Shown here piece by piece: positions 8,028 to 16,530 of a stretch of 45,194 nt of DNA. Numbering within the stretch: position 1 is the first letter of the stretch; every line of letters starts with the position of its first letter. A model generated the notes under the pieces. That model did no database searches, had not been told where the DNA came from, and saw only the letters and a program-made list of their open reading frames with translations. The DNA is from Nesterenkonia sp. F (GTDB lineage: Bacteria > Actinomycetota > Actinomycetes > Actinomycetales > Micrococcaceae). A program made the translations under genes and the position numbers. Location: NCBI RefSeq assembly GCF_000220985.1, contig NZ_AFRW01000057.1, positions 1 through 45,194 on the forward strand, given 5' to 3'.

Positions 8028-9814
8028 CAGTACTTACGCTCCATCGGCTCGTAACGGGTGAAGACGACCGGCTTGGTCTCGAAGCGGATGCCCTGGGTCC
8101 CCTCGGTGACCGCCTCGGGGTCCTTGTAGAGCATCGAATGCAGCATGAAGTTCTCGTCGTCGCGGTCCGGGAAGTCCTCGCGGAAGTGTCCGCCGCGGGA
8201 CTCCTCGCGGTGCAGGGCCGCGACGGTCATGACCTCGGCCAGGTCCAGCAGGAAGCCGAGCTCCACGGCCTCCAGCAGGTCCAGGTTGAAGCGCTTGCCC
8301 TTGTCCTGGATCTGGACCTTCTTGTACCGCTCGCGGAGGTTCTCGATGATGCCGAGCGCCTCCTTGATGGTCGTCTCCGAGCGGAACACCTGCATGTTGG
8401 CGTCCATGGTCTCCTGCAGCTCGGCGCGGATCGCGGCCACGCGCTCGCCGCCGTCGCCGTCGCGGACGGTCGAGAGCATCGCCTCGACGCCGCGGGTCGG
8501 GTCCTCCGGCAGCTCGACGAAGTCGGCGTCGGCGGCGTACTCCGCCGCGGCGATGCCGGCCCGCTTGCCGAAGACGTTGATGTCCAGCAGCGAGTTGGTG
8601 CCCAGGCGGTTCGAGCCGTGCACCGAGACGCAGGCGACCTCGCCGGCTGCGAAGAGCCCCGGCACTCTGGTGTCGTTGTCCTGCAGGACCTCGGAGTCGA
8701 TGGTCGTCGGCACGCCGCCCATCGCGTAGTGGCAGGTCGGGAACACCGGCACCGGCTCGGTGTAGGGCTCCACGCCCAGGTAGGTGCGGGCGAACTCGGT
8801 GATGTCGGGCAGCTTGGCGTCGATGTGCTCCGGCTCGAGATGGGTGAGGTCCAGGAGCACATAGTCCTTCTTGGGACCGCAGCCGCGTCCCTCGCGGACT
8901 TCGTTGGCCATCGAGCGGGCGACGATGTCGCGCGGGGCCAGGTCCTTGATGGTCGGGGCGTAGCGCTCCATGAATCGCTCGCCGTCGGCGTTGCGCAGGA
9001 TGCCGCCCTCGCCGCGGGCGGCCTCGGAGAGCAGGATGCCCAGGCCCGCCAGCCCGGTGGGGTGGAACTGGACGAACTCCATGTCCTCCAGCGGGAGGCC
9101 GGCGCGGTAGGCCAGGGCCATGCCGTCGCCGGTCAGCGTGTGCGCGTTGGAGGTGGTCTTGAAGATCTTGCCCACGCCTCCGGTGGCGAAGACCACCGAC
9201 TTGGCCTGGAAGACGTGGATCTCGCCGCTGGCGAGGTCATAGGAGACCACGCCGGCGGTGCGCTTCTCCGTGCGGGTGGTCCCGTCCTCGTCGGTGACCT
9301 CCTCGTCCACGGTGAGCAGGTCGAGCACGTAGAACTCGTTGTAGAACTCCACGTTGTGCTTCACGCAGTTCTGGTACAGCGTCTGCAGGATCATGTGACC
9401 GGTGCGGTCGGCCGCGTAGCAGGCCCGGCGCACGGCGGCCTTGCCGTGGTCGCGGGTGTGCCCGCCGAAGCGGCGCTGGTCGATCTTGCCCTCCGGGGTG
9501 CGGTTGAACGGCAGCCCCATCTTCTCCAGGTCGAGGACGGCGTCGATGGCCTCCTTGGCCATCACCTCCGCGGCATCCTGGTCGACCAGGTAGTCACCGC
9601 CTTTGACGGTGTCGAAGGTGTGCCACTCCCAGTTGTCCTCCTCGACGTTAGCGAGGGCGGCGCACATGCCGCCCTGCGCGGCGCCGGTGTGCGACCGGGT
9701 GGGGTAGATCTTGGTCAGCACGGCGGTGTGCGCGCGCTGGCCGGATTCGATGGCTGCGCGCATGCCTGCGCCGCCGGCGCCGACGATCACGACGTCGTAC
9801 TTGTGAACCTGCAT
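8027..9814 (-). CDS. sdhA: Succinate dehydrogenase flavoprotein subunit
   Basis: Catalytic subunit that oxidises succinate to fumarate with covalently bound FAD. 595 residues, normal for the family. Visible motifs are the N-terminal dinucleotide fold VIVGAGGAGMRAA, the FAD-linking histidine in TRSHTGAAQGG, FVQFHPTGLAG and LLSEAARGEGGIL of the active site, and RDIVARSM with the catalytic Arg. ATG 9814 opens with MQVHKYDVVIVG. It is separated from sdhD by 114 bases that contain a perfect 36-base palindrome, which may allow the A and B subunits to be expressed at a different level from the C and D membrane anchors. Confidence 0.98.
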   Translation of the reverse strand: MQVHKYDVVIVGAGGAGMRAAIESGQRAHTAVLTKIYPTRSHTGAAQGGMCAALANVEEDNWEWHTFDTVKGGDYLVDQDAAEVMAKEAIDAVLDLEKMGLPFNRTPEGKIDQRRFGGHTRDHGKAAVRRACYAADRTGHMILQTLYQNCVKHNVEFYNEFYVLDLLTVDEEVTDEDGTTRTEKRTAGVVSYDLASGEIHVFQAKSVVFATGGVGKIFKTTSNAHTLTGDGMALAYRAGLPLEDMEFVQFHPTGLAGLGILLSEAARGEGGILRNADGERFMERYAPTIKDLAPRDIVARSMANEVREGRGCGPKKDYVLLDLTHLEPEHIDAKLPDITEFARTYLGVEPYTEPVPVFPTCHYAMGGVPTTIDSEVLQDNDTRVPGLFAAGEVACVSVHGSNRLGTNSLLDINVFGKRAGIAAAEYAADADFVELPEDPTRGVEAMLSTVRDGDGGERVAAIRAELQETMDANMQVFRSETTIKEALGIIENLRERYKKVQIQDKGKRFNLDLLEAVELGFLLDLAEVMTVAALHREESRGGHFREDFPDRDDENFMLHSMLYKDPEAVTEGTQGIRFETKPVVFTRYEPMERKY

Positions 9815-9881
9815 CAGCTTGGGTGCTCTCTCTGTGAGGGTGTCGGAAGCGTGGGGAGTCGGAACGGTCCCGTCCGACCGG

Positions 9882-9917
9882 CCGGAGCCGTCGTCGGCCG
9901 GCCGACGACGGCTCCGG
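9882..9917. terminator. Perfect 36-base palindrome between sdhD and sdhA
   Basis: The 18-base arm at 9882-9899 is followed at once by its exact complement at 9900-9917. In the sdh mRNA (minus strand) it would form a very stable hairpin with minimal loop. There is no U-run, so it could be a partial terminator, an RNase barrier that sets subunit ratios, or a protein-binding site. Confidence 0.6.
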
Positions 9918-9928
9918 GCGCGAGCGGG

Positions 9929-10423
9929 TCAGGACGGGCAGACCGCGCGGGGCAGCTGCTCGCCGGCGGCGTCGAGCATGCACGGCTCGAAGGTGAAGAT
10001 CACCAGAGTGCCGAGCACGACGATGATCGCGGCGCCGAGGACGAGGATCGTCTTCAGCCACAGCCGCGTGGAGTCCTTCTCCGCGTAGTCGTTGATGATG
10101 GTGCGCATGCCGTTGGCGCCGTGCAGCATGGCCAGCCAGAGCATCACCAGGTCCCAGAACTGCCAGACCGGGTTGGCCCATTTGCCGGCCACGAACCCGA
10201 AGTCGATCTGCGCGATGCCGCCGCCGGACATCAGGTTCACCCACAGATGGACGAAGATCAGCACCACCAGGGCGATGCCGGAGAGGCGCATGAAGACCCA
10301 GGCGGCCATCTCGAAGCTGCCCGAGGAGGTCTTGCTGCGCAGATACTTGGGGTCGATGCGGCCCGAGCGCGGGGCCTCGAGGCTCGTCGCGGGGAAGGCC
10401 GCGGGCGTGTTCGTCGTCGACAT
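9929..10423 (-). CDS. sdhD: Succinate dehydrogenase hydrophobic membrane anchor subunit
   Basis: 164-residue membrane anchor of complex II. An N-terminal segment (IDPKYLRSKTSSGSFE) is followed by three transmembrane helices: FMRLSGIALVVLIFVHLWV, LVMLWLAMLHGANGMR and a last long one, ILVLGAAIIVVLGTLVIFTF. The His in FVHLWV fits a heme or quinone site ligand. The SGIALVVLIFVHLW and HGANGMRTIINDY regions are typical of actinobacterial SdhD. ATG 10423 is chosen because it overlaps the sdhC stop by one base (TGATG), although the frame stays open further upstream inside sdhC. Confidence 0.92.
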   Translation of the reverse strand: MSTTNTPAAFPATSLEAPRSGRIDPKYLRSKTSSGSFEMAAWVFMRLSGIALVVLIFVHLWVNLMSGGGIAQIDFGFVAGKWANPVWQFWDLVMLWLAMLHGANGMRTIINDYAEKDSTRLWLKTILVLGAAIIVVLGTLVIFTFEPCMLDAAGEQLPRAVCPS

Positions 10424-10803
10424 CAGTGACCACCCTCCAGGAAGAGCATGACGTGGCGGGCGCTGAAGGCGACCATGGTCACCAGCCACAGCGCCAGCAC
10501 GCCCCAGAGCATCTGCTTGTGATACCTGGTTCCCTTCTTCCAGAAGTCCACCAGGATGATCCGCAGGCCGTTGAAGGCGTGGAAGACGATCGCGCCGACC
10601 AGGCCGATCTCGCCGAGGATCATGACCGGGTTCTTATAGGCCCCGATGACGGCGTCGTAGGCCTCCGGGGAGACGCGCACGAGCGACGTGTCGAGCACGT
10701 GCACCAGGAGGAAGAAGAAGATCCCGACGCCGGTGATCCGATGGGCCACCCAGGACCACATGCCTTCACGGCCCCTGTAGAGGGTGCCTCTGGTTCGCGT
10801 CAC
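10423..10803 (-). CDS. sdhC: Succinate dehydrogenase cytochrome b556 subunit
   Basis: 126-residue first subunit of the complex II membrane anchor. It has the family opening TLYRGREGMWSWVAHRITG, a first helix GIFFFLLVHVLDTSL with a heme-ligand-type His, a second helix with VGAIVFHAFNGLRIIL and a third helix GVLALWLVTMVAFSA. The GTG start at 10803 has GGGAGGT nine bases upstream. It heads the sdhCDAB operon and is divergent from manC. A TACCCT box (10931-10926 on the minus strand) may be the promoter, leaving a leader of about 115 bases. Confidence 0.94.
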   Translation of the reverse strand: MTRTRGTLYRGREGMWSWVAHRITGVGIFFFLLVHVLDTSLVRVSPEAYDAVIGAYKNPVMILGEIGLVGAIVFHAFNGLRIILVDFWKKGTRYHKQMLWGVLALWLVTMVAFSARHVMLFLEGGH

Positions 10804-11048
10804 GTCTGTGATACCTCCCTGCGTCGTCGCATGGCGTCCCGCCCGGCGGGTCCTGTCGGTGCGTGCAGATCGCAGCAGGCGGTGCGAGGCTCGTCGGCGC
10901 CGGTGCGAGTGCGATCTCGGGTTCCAGGGTACGGCACCGGAGCCTGTGACCGGGGCCCGCGATGCTCGCTGGAGGACACGCTGTCGTCGTCCCTCATCGT
11001 AGCTCCTCCGCAGGGACCCCGGGCGCAGATGTGTCGGCCGTCGTCGAC

Positions 11049-11065
11049 TTCTACGTCACGTAGAA
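11049..11065. promoter_or_regulatory. Candidate operator, 7-3-7 inverted repeat
   Basis: TTCTACG-TCA-CGTAGAA is a perfect inverted repeat in an otherwise GC-rich divergent promoter region, about 125 bases upstream of manC and 245 upstream of sdhC. Its form fits a dimeric repressor site, but I do not know a regulator that uses it. Confidence 0.4.
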
Positions 11066-11176
11066 ATTCAGGCCAGCCCCTGTGTCCCTCTCCGTTCGTC
11101 CTCGCCCGCCCGTCCTGCCGGGGATCGAGGCGGCCCCGCCGCGCGCCGCCTGCGCCCGGGCGCCCGGCAACATGTC

Positions 11177-11182
11177 TACCCT
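11177..11182 (+). promoter_or_regulatory. -10 box of a leaderless promoter for manC
   Basis: TACCCT ends exactly six bases before GTG 11189. This is the spacing expected if transcription starts at the first base of the start codon. No -35 consensus is obvious. Confidence 0.65.
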
Positions 11183-11188
11183 GGGGGA

Positions 11189-12343
11189 GTGACTTCCGCA
11201 GACGAGACTCAGCAGCGCTCCGCCGGCGACCCGGCCGGCCCGGCGCTGGACCGGTTCTACACGGTCATCCCGGCCGGCGGGGTCGGCACCCGGCTGTGGC
11301 CGCTCTCCCGTGCCAGCGCGCCCAAGTTCCTCCACGACCTCACCGGGTCCGGCACCACGCTGATCCGCAGCACCTATGAACGGCTGGCGCCGCTGACCGG
11401 GGAGAAGGTGATGGTCGTCACCGGCGACTCGCATCGCGAGGCCGTCTGCGCCCAGCTGCCCGAGCTCGACGAGGCCGATCTGGTGCTCGAGCCCTCGCCG
11501 AAGGATTCGGCGGCGGCGATCGGTCTGGCAGCGGCGATCCTGCACCGCCGCGACCCGGAGATCATCATGGGGTCCTTCGCCGCCGACCAGGTCATCGCGC
11601 CGATGGAGGCCTTCCAGTCGGCCGCGCGCGAGGCGGTGGTGACCGCCGCGACCGGGCGGATCGTGACCATCGGCATCACCCCGACCCATCCGTCGACGGG
11701 CTTCGGCTACATTCGCCGCGGCGACGCGCTCGACATCGAGGGCGCCCCCGGTGCCCACCAGGTCGTCGAGTTCGTCGAGAAGCCCGGCGAGGAGACCGCC
11801 CGGGAGTATCTGGCCGCCGGCGACTACCTGTGGAACGCCGGGATGTTCGTCGCGCCGGTGGGGCTGCTGCTGCAGCATCTGGCCGCCGCCCAGCCCGAGC
11901 TGCACGCCGGCGTCGTCGAGATCGCCGGGGCCTGGGGCACTGAGCGGCAGCAGGAGGTCATGGAGCGGGTGTGGCCGGACCTGCCGAAGACCGCCATCGA
12001 CTACGCGGTGGCCGAGCCGGCCGCCGACGCCGGCGACGTCGCGGTGATCCCCGGGCACTTCACCTGGGACGACGTCGGCGACTTCGCCGCCATCGCCCGG
12101 CTGAACCCCGCCAAGGAGCAGGACGAGATGACCGTGCTGGGCGAGAAGGCCCGGGTCTACTCCGACCAGTCCTCCGGCGTCGTGGTCTCCGACACCCGGC
12201 GGGTGGTGGCGCTGATCGGCGTCGAGGACATCGTCGTCGTCGACACCGAGGACGCGCTGCTGGTGACCACCACCGACCATGCCCAGTCGGTGAAGCAGGC
12301 GGTGGAGGCGCTGCGCGAGAAGGGGGACTCCGATGTCCTCTGA
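11189..12343 (+). CDS. manC: Mannose-1-phosphate guanylyltransferase
   Basis: Makes GDP-mannose from mannose 1-phosphate and GTP, feeding mannosylated lipids, glycans and protein mannosylation. 384 residues. The nucleotidyltransferase signature AGGVGTRLWPLSRASAPKF is at about residues 29-47, with PKF where many homologues have PKQ. FVEKPGEETAREYL and the YLWNAGMFV substrate-pocket motif follow, then GHFTWDDVGDF. The short C-terminal part ends without the phosphomannose isomerase domain seen in bifunctional proteins. The GTG start fits the TACCCT box six bases upstream. Its last 11 bases overlap the M20 amidohydrolase gene. Confidence 0.94.
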   Translation: MTSADETQQRSAGDPAGPALDRFYTVIPAGGVGTRLWPLSRASAPKFLHDLTGSGTTLIRSTYERLAPLTGEKVMVVTGDSHREAVCAQLPELDEADLVLEPSPKDSAAAIGLAAAILHRRDPEIIMGSFAADQVIAPMEAFQSAAREAVVTAATGRIVTIGITPTHPSTGFGYIRRGDALDIEGAPGAHQVVEFVEKPGEETAREYLAAGDYLWNAGMFVAPVGLLLQHLAAAQPELHAGVVEIAGAWGTERQQEVMERVWPDLPKTAIDYAVAEPAADAGDVAVIPGHFTWDDVGDFAAIARLNPAKEQDEMTVLGEKARVYSDQSSGVVVSDTRRVVALIGVEDIVVVDTEDALLVTTTDHAQSVKQAVEALREKGDSDVL

Positions 12344-13598
12344 TCCCTCCGCCGTCCCCGACGTCGAGGCCGAGGACGACTCCCGGACGAACCGCGCGGA
12401 CGACCGGCAGGCCGCGGCCGCGCAGGCCGGCGTCGTCGTCGACGGACTGGTCGACCGGCTGGTGGCCATGCGTCGCGAGCTGCACGCCCATCCCGAGCTG
12501 TCCTGGCGCGAGGTCGAGACCACCGCACGGCTGGCCCGCTGGCTGCGCGAGGCCGGTCTGGAGCCGCAGCTGTTCCCCGACACCACCGGGGTCTTCGTCG
12601 ACGTCGGCTCCGGCCCCGTCGCGGCGGCCTTCCGCGGCGACGTCGACGCCCTGCCGGTGACCGAGCTGACCGGCCACGACCATGCTTCCGTCGAGGACGG
12701 CGTCGCCCATGCCTGCGGGCACGACATCCACGCGACCGTGATGCTGGGGCTGGCGCTGAGCCTGGCCGAGCTCGACTCCTCGACGCCGGGAGGGCTGGGC
12801 GGCACGGTGCGGATCATCTTCCAGCCGGCCGAGGAGACCATGCCCGGCGGGGCGCAGGAGACCATCCGGCTGGGTCTGCTCGATCCGGCGCCGCGGGTCT
12901 TCGCCCTGCACTGCGACCCGCGCATCGACGTCGGCACCATCGGCACCCGCATCGGAGCCATCACCTCGGCCACCGACATCGTCCACATCGACGTCACCGG
13001 CCGCGGCGGCCATACGTCGCGGCCGCATCTGACCCAGGACGTGGTCTCGGCGCTGGCGCACATCACCGCCACCGCGCCGAGCATCCTCTCCCGACGCATC
13101 GACGTGCGTTCGGCGGTCTCGCTGGTCTGGGGCCAGATCCACGCCGGCAGCACCTACAATGCGATCCCCTCGACCGGGATGCTCGTGGGCACCATGCGCG
13201 TGCTCGACGCCGAGGCCTGGGAGGGCGCCGGAGACCTGCTGGTCGAGATCATCGAGCAGTGCGCCGCACCCTTCGGCGTCGAGGTGGACCTGGAGCATGT
13301 GCGCGGGGTGCCGCCGGTGGACAACGCCGAGCGCGAGACCTCGATGATCGAGGAGGCCGCCCGTCGGATGCTCGGCGAGGACGCCGTCGAGCTGGCCCCG
13401 CAGTCGATGGGCGGCGAGGACTTCGCCTGGATGACCCAGCGGCGCCCCGGGGCGATGTTCCGGCTGGGCACCCGGACCCCGGACGGCGAGACCTTCGACC
13501 TGCATCGCGGGGACTACGACCCCGACGAGCGGGCCGTCGCCGTGGGCACCCGGGTGATGGTCGGCACCGCGCTGCGGGCGCTGGCCGAGCGGGGCTGA
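12333..13598 (+). CDS. M20-family amidohydrolase (hippurate/IAA-amino acid hydrolase type)
   Basis: Metal-dependent hydrolase of N-acyl amino acids or related amides, 421 residues. After a disordered N-terminus of about 35 residues come RRELHAHPELSWRE, the family opening motif, then FRGDVDALPV, the metal-site HACGHDIH with bridging Cys and His, QPAEETMPGGAQ with the catalytic Glu pair, and GRGGHTSRPH of the dimerisation domain. MGGEDFAWM completes the active site near the C-terminus. It starts inside the end of manC (ATG 12333), so the two are coupled in translation, although no metabolic link is evident. The exact substrate is unknown. Confidence 0.9.
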   Translation: MSSDPSAVPDVEAEDDSRTNRADDRQAAAAQAGVVVDGLVDRLVAMRRELHAHPELSWREVETTARLARWLREAGLEPQLFPDTTGVFVDVGSGPVAAAFRGDVDALPVTELTGHDHASVEDGVAHACGHDIHATVMLGLALSLAELDSSTPGGLGGTVRIIFQPAEETMPGGAQETIRLGLLDPAPRVFALHCDPRIDVGTIGTRIGAITSATDIVHIDVTGRGGHTSRPHLTQDVVSALAHITATAPSILSRRIDVRSAVSLVWGQIHAGSTYNAIPSTGMLVGTMRVLDAEAWEGAGDLLVEIIEQCAAPFGVEVDLEHVRGVPPVDNAERETSMIEEAARRMLGEDAVELAPQSMGGEDFAWMTQRRPGAMFRLGTRTPDGETFDLHRGDYDPDERAVAVGTRVMVGTALRALAERG

Positions 13599-13673
13599 GC
13601 GCGGCGGCGGACGCGGTGCGGCGACGGAGCCGGACGACCGGGCGCGGGGAGGCGCGCGGAGGACCTCGCGCCG

Positions 13674-13679
13674 TAGGAT
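13674..13679 (+). promoter_or_regulatory. -10 box of a leaderless promoter for cdd
   Basis: TAGGAT ends six bases before ATG 13686, the same spacing as at manC, the adenosine deaminase gene and ndh. This selects ATG 13686 over the GTG at 13680. Confidence 0.65.
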
Positions 13680-13685
13680 GTGCCC

Positions 13686-14180
13686 ATGAGCAACGACGAC
13701 GCCACCTCACCGTCCGGACGGGGCGCCCGGCCGGAGCCGACCGACGACACCGAGGTCACCGGCAGTCTGCGGCTGTTCCCCGGCGGCGGCGCGGTCGACT
13801 GGGAGACGCTGAACACCCGGGCCCGCATCGCGATGACCAGGGCCTATGCGCCCTATTCGGGCTACCCGGTCGGGGCGGCGGCGCTGCTGTCCGACGGGAC
13901 GGTCGTCTCCGGGTGCAACGTGGAGAACGCCTCCTACGGCGTCGGCCTCTGCGCCGAGTGCACGCTCGTCGGTCAGCTGCGCATGGAGGGCGACGGCGAG
14001 ATCGTGGCCTTCACCTGCGTCAACGGCGACGGCGAGCACATCACCCCGTGCGGACGGTGCCGGCAGCTGCTGCACGAGTTCTCCGCCGAGACGATGTACA
14101 TGCTCACCGCCGAAGGCGTGACCACGCTGGCCGAGATGCTGCCCCAGGCCTTCGGCCCCCGCGACCTCGCCGAGCGCTGA
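13686..14180 (+). CDS. cdd: Cytidine deaminase
   Basis: Zinc enzyme that deaminates cytidine and deoxycytidine to uridine and deoxyuridine for pyrimidine salvage. 164 residues, of which the first 40 or so form an extra polar N-terminal tail. The core has AYAPYSGYPVGAA, GCNVENASYG, the catalytic CAE in LCAECTLV, and PCGRCRQLLHEF with the two remaining zinc cysteines. Next on the strand is thymidine phosphorylase, a partner in the same salvage route. A 20-base palindrome lies in the 135-base gap between them. Confidence 0.95.
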   Translation: MSNDDATSPSGRGARPEPTDDTEVTGSLRLFPGGGAVDWETLNTRARIAMTRAYAPYSGYPVGAAALLSDGTVVSGCNVENASYGVGLCAECTLVGQLRMEGDGEIVAFTCVNGDGEHITPCGRCRQLLHEFSAETMYMLTAEGVTTLAEMLPQAFGPRDLAER

Positions 14181-14215
14181 GCGCGCCACGAGCCGCGGCA
14201 CGACTGACCCGCGAT

Positions 14216-14235
14216 GACCGGCCCGCGGGCCGGTC
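14216..14235. terminator. Perfect 20-base palindrome between cdd and deoA
   Basis: The ten-base arm GACCGGCCCG is followed immediately by its complement CGGGCCGGTC. It could be a rho-independent-like hairpin without a U-run, or an attenuating structure between the two salvage genes. Confidence 0.4.
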
Positions 14236-14315
14236 CGCGCCGGCGTCCGCGCTCGCCCCCATCTGCGACCTCCTCCACCCGTCCCGCACGTCCGCGGGGA
14301 AAGGACCCTGTCACC

Positions 14316-15671
14316 ATGAGCTCCACCGAGTCCTCGTCGCCGGCTCCCGACGCCTTCGACGTCGTCGAGCTGATCCGCGCCAAGCGCGACGGCGGTCGCC
14401 TCGAGACGGCGCAGATCGACTGGATCATCGACGCCTACACCGCCGGCCGCGTCGCCGACGAGCAGATGTCGGCGATGGCGATGGCGATCCTGCTCCGCGG
14501 CATGGAGCGGGACGAGATCGCCCAGTGGACGCGGGCGATGATCGCCTCCGGCGAGCGGATGGACTTCTCCTCGCTGCGCACGGCCGACGGCGCGCGCCGG
14601 CGCACCGCCGACAAGCACTCCACCGGCGGCGTCGGCGACAAGATCACGCTGCCGCTGGCGCCTCTGGTGGCCAGCTTCGGGGTGCCGGTGCCGCAGCTCT
14701 CCGGCCGCGGCCTGGGCCACACCGGCGGCACGCTGGACAAGCTCGAGGCGATCCCCGGGTGGCGCGCCTCGCTGAGCAACGAGGAGATGCTCGCCCAGCT
14801 CGACGACGTCGGCGCGGTCATCTGCGCCGCCGGCGCAGGGCTGGCCCCGGCCGACAAGAAGCTCTACGCGCTGCGCGACGTCACCGGCACCGTCGAGGCG
14901 ATGCCGCTGATCGCCAGCTCGATCATGTCCAAGAAGATCGCCGAGGGCACCGACGCCCTGGTGCTCGACGTCAAAGTCGGCGCGGGTGCGTTCATGAAGA
15001 CCCGCGCCGACGCCGAGGAGCTCGCGCGCACGATGGTCGCGCTGGGCACCGACGCCGGCGTGGCCACCACGGCGCTGCTGACCGACATGTCGGCTCCGCT
15101 GGGGCTGACCGCCGGCAACGGCGTCGAGGTCGAGGAGTCGGTGGAGGTGCTCGCCGGCGGCGGGCCCGACGACGTCGTCGAGCTGACCGTGGCGCTGGCC
15201 CGGGAGATGCTGACCGCCGCCGGACAGCCCGACGCCGACCCCGCAGAGGCGCTGCGCGACGGCCGGGCGATGGACACCTGGCGGCGGATGATCGCCGCGC
15301 AGGGCGGCGACCCGGACGCGCCGCTGCCGCAGGCGCGGCACGAGCACACGGTGACCGCCGCGGAGAGCGGGACGGTGGCCGCGATCGACGCGATGGGCGT
15401 CGGACTGGCTGCCTGGCGCCTGGGTGCGGGCCGGGCCCGGAAGGAGGACCCGGTGCAGGCCGCCGCGGGTGTGCGGATGCATGCCAAGCCCGGCGACGCC
15501 GTGACCGCGGGCCAGCCGCTGTTCACGCTGCTCACCGACGAGGAGCCCCGCCTCGACCGCGCCGAGGAGGCGCTGGCCGACGCCGTCGAGATCTCCTCGC
15601 AGGAGGTCTCGCGGGGTGACCTGGTGCTGGGGCGGATCAGCGCCGAGGACGTCGACCCCGCAGCCGGCTGA
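14316..15671 (+). CDS. deoA: Thymidine phosphorylase
   Basis: Splits thymidine or deoxyuridine with phosphate to the free base and deoxyribose 1-phosphate. 451 residues. It has the family start VVELIRAKRDGG, the helical domain residues YTAGRVADEQMSAMAMAIL, the phosphate-site KHSTGGVGDK and the signature region SGRGLGHTGGTLDKLEAIPG, then VKVGAGAFMKT. The C-terminal alpha/beta lobe ends with MHAKPGDAVTAGQPLFTLL. ATG 14316 is preferred because GGGGAAAGGA lies about ten bases upstream; the frame is open further upstream without a ribosome site. It follows cdd and probably belongs to the same salvage unit. Confidence 0.96.
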   Translation: MSSTESSSPAPDAFDVVELIRAKRDGGRLETAQIDWIIDAYTAGRVADEQMSAMAMAILLRGMERDEIAQWTRAMIASGERMDFSSLRTADGARRRTADKHSTGGVGDKITLPLAPLVASFGVPVPQLSGRGLGHTGGTLDKLEAIPGWRASLSNEEMLAQLDDVGAVICAAGAGLAPADKKLYALRDVTGTVEAMPLIASSIMSKKIAEGTDALVLDVKVGAGAFMKTRADAEELARTMVALGTDAGVATTALLTDMSAPLGLTAGNGVEVEESVEVLAGGGPDDVVELTVALAREMLTAAGQPDADPAEALRDGRAMDTWRRMIAAQGGDPDAPLPQARHEHTVTAAESGTVAAIDAMGVGLAAWRLGAGRARKEDPVQAAAGVRMHAKPGDAVTAGQPLFTLLTDEEPRLDRAEEALADAVEISSQEVSRGDLVLGRISAEDVDPAAG

Positions 15672-15678
15672 GGGCGCC

Positions 15679-16440
15679 ATGGGGCCCGGGGAGCTGCTCG
15701 ACACCGTCAACGAGGCCGTCCTCGACGCCGCCTCCGGCTGGTGGACCCTGCTGGGTCTGCTCTTCTTCTGCGTCGTCGACGGATTCTTCCCCGTCGTGCC
15801 CTCCGACTCGCTGGTCGTCGGGCTCGGCTCGCTGCTGGGCGAGCCCGGCACCCCGCCGTGGTTCGGCGTGGTGCTGGTCGCCGCCGGCGGAGCCCTGCTC
15901 GGCGACATCATCGCCCATCGGCTGGGGCGGCTGATCGGCACCGAGCGCTTCGGCTGGATGCGCCGGCCGGCGCCGCAGCGGATGTTCACCTGGGCGCGGC
16001 ACGAGCTCGACAAGCGCGGCGTGTTGCTGATCTTCGTCGGACGGTTCATCCCGGGCGGTCGGGTGGGCATCAACTTCGTCGCCGGCGCCACCGGCTACTC
16101 CTTCCGGCGCTTCGTCGTCATCGACGCCGGGGCCTCGCTGCTCTGGGCGGCCTACACCACCGCGATCGGTCTGGTGGGCGGTCAGCTCTTCGACTCGGTG
16201 CTGATCTCGATGGTGGTCTCCATCGGCGGGGCCGTGGTGCTCGGGTGGATCTTCGACCGCCTCTTCCGCCGCTTCACCGCCTGGCTGGACCGCCGCGGAG
16301 TGCAGCTGGACCCCGAGGGCTACCAGGATCTGGGCGAGCTCGAGGTCGAGGCCCCGTTGCACCTGCCGCACCGGCTGCAGGACCGGTCGGAGCCTCGTCG
16401 CCGGCGGGGCCCGCCGGGGAACGGCCCCGAGCACAGCTGA
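15679..16440 (+). CDS. DedA-family membrane protein
   Basis: 253-residue polytopic membrane protein of the DedA/SNARE-associated superfamily. Members act in membrane homeostasis and some flip undecaprenyl-phosphate or phosphatidylethanolamine. Family features are FFPVVPSDSLVVGLGSL near the first helix, GDIIAHRLGRLIG, and the signature FVGRFIPGGRVGINFVAGATGYSFRR-like segment (about residues 117-142) with conserved Arg and Gly. The Arg/Pro-rich tail is low in complexity. ATG 15679 lies seven bases after the deoA stop. The gene is convergent with eccC, with 90 bases between the two stops and no clear terminator. Confidence 0.9.
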   Translation: MGPGELLDTVNEAVLDAASGWWTLLGLLFFCVVDGFFPVVPSDSLVVGLGSLLGEPGTPPWFGVVLVAAGGALLGDIIAHRLGRLIGTERFGWMRRPAPQRMFTWARHELDKRGVLLIFVGRFIPGGRVGINFVAGATGYSFRRFVVIDAGASLLWAAYTTAIGLVGGQLFDSVLISMVVSIGGAVVLGWIFDRLFRRFTAWLDRRGVQLDPEGYQDLGELEVEAPLHLPHRLQDRSEPRRRRGPPGNGPEHS

Positions 16441-16530
16441 ATCGACGGCACCGTCTTGGCCGACGCCGGGGCCTGACCCCCGACCGCGGCCAGCACGCCG
16501 GCGACGATTCCGCCGTTCGCGGTGACACGG

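Larger units (their letters stand above)
10804..11188. other. Divergent intergenic region between sdhC and manC
   Basis: 385 bases with no gene that I can support. It holds a candidate minus-strand -10 box TACCCT at 10926-10931 for sdh, an inverted repeat at 11049-11065 and the leaderless manC promoter at 11177-11182. No riboswitch fold or small RNA is recognised. Confidence 0.6.

Noticed and set aside
8138-10429. A 763-codon open frame on the plus strand opposite sdhA and sdhD
   Set aside because: The sdh genes on the other strand have complete family motifs, whereas this frame has none and no ribosome site.
13707-16091. A 794-codon open frame on the minus strand opposite cdd, deoA and dedA
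   Set aside because: Shadow frame of low-complexity composition; the plus-strand genes are clear.
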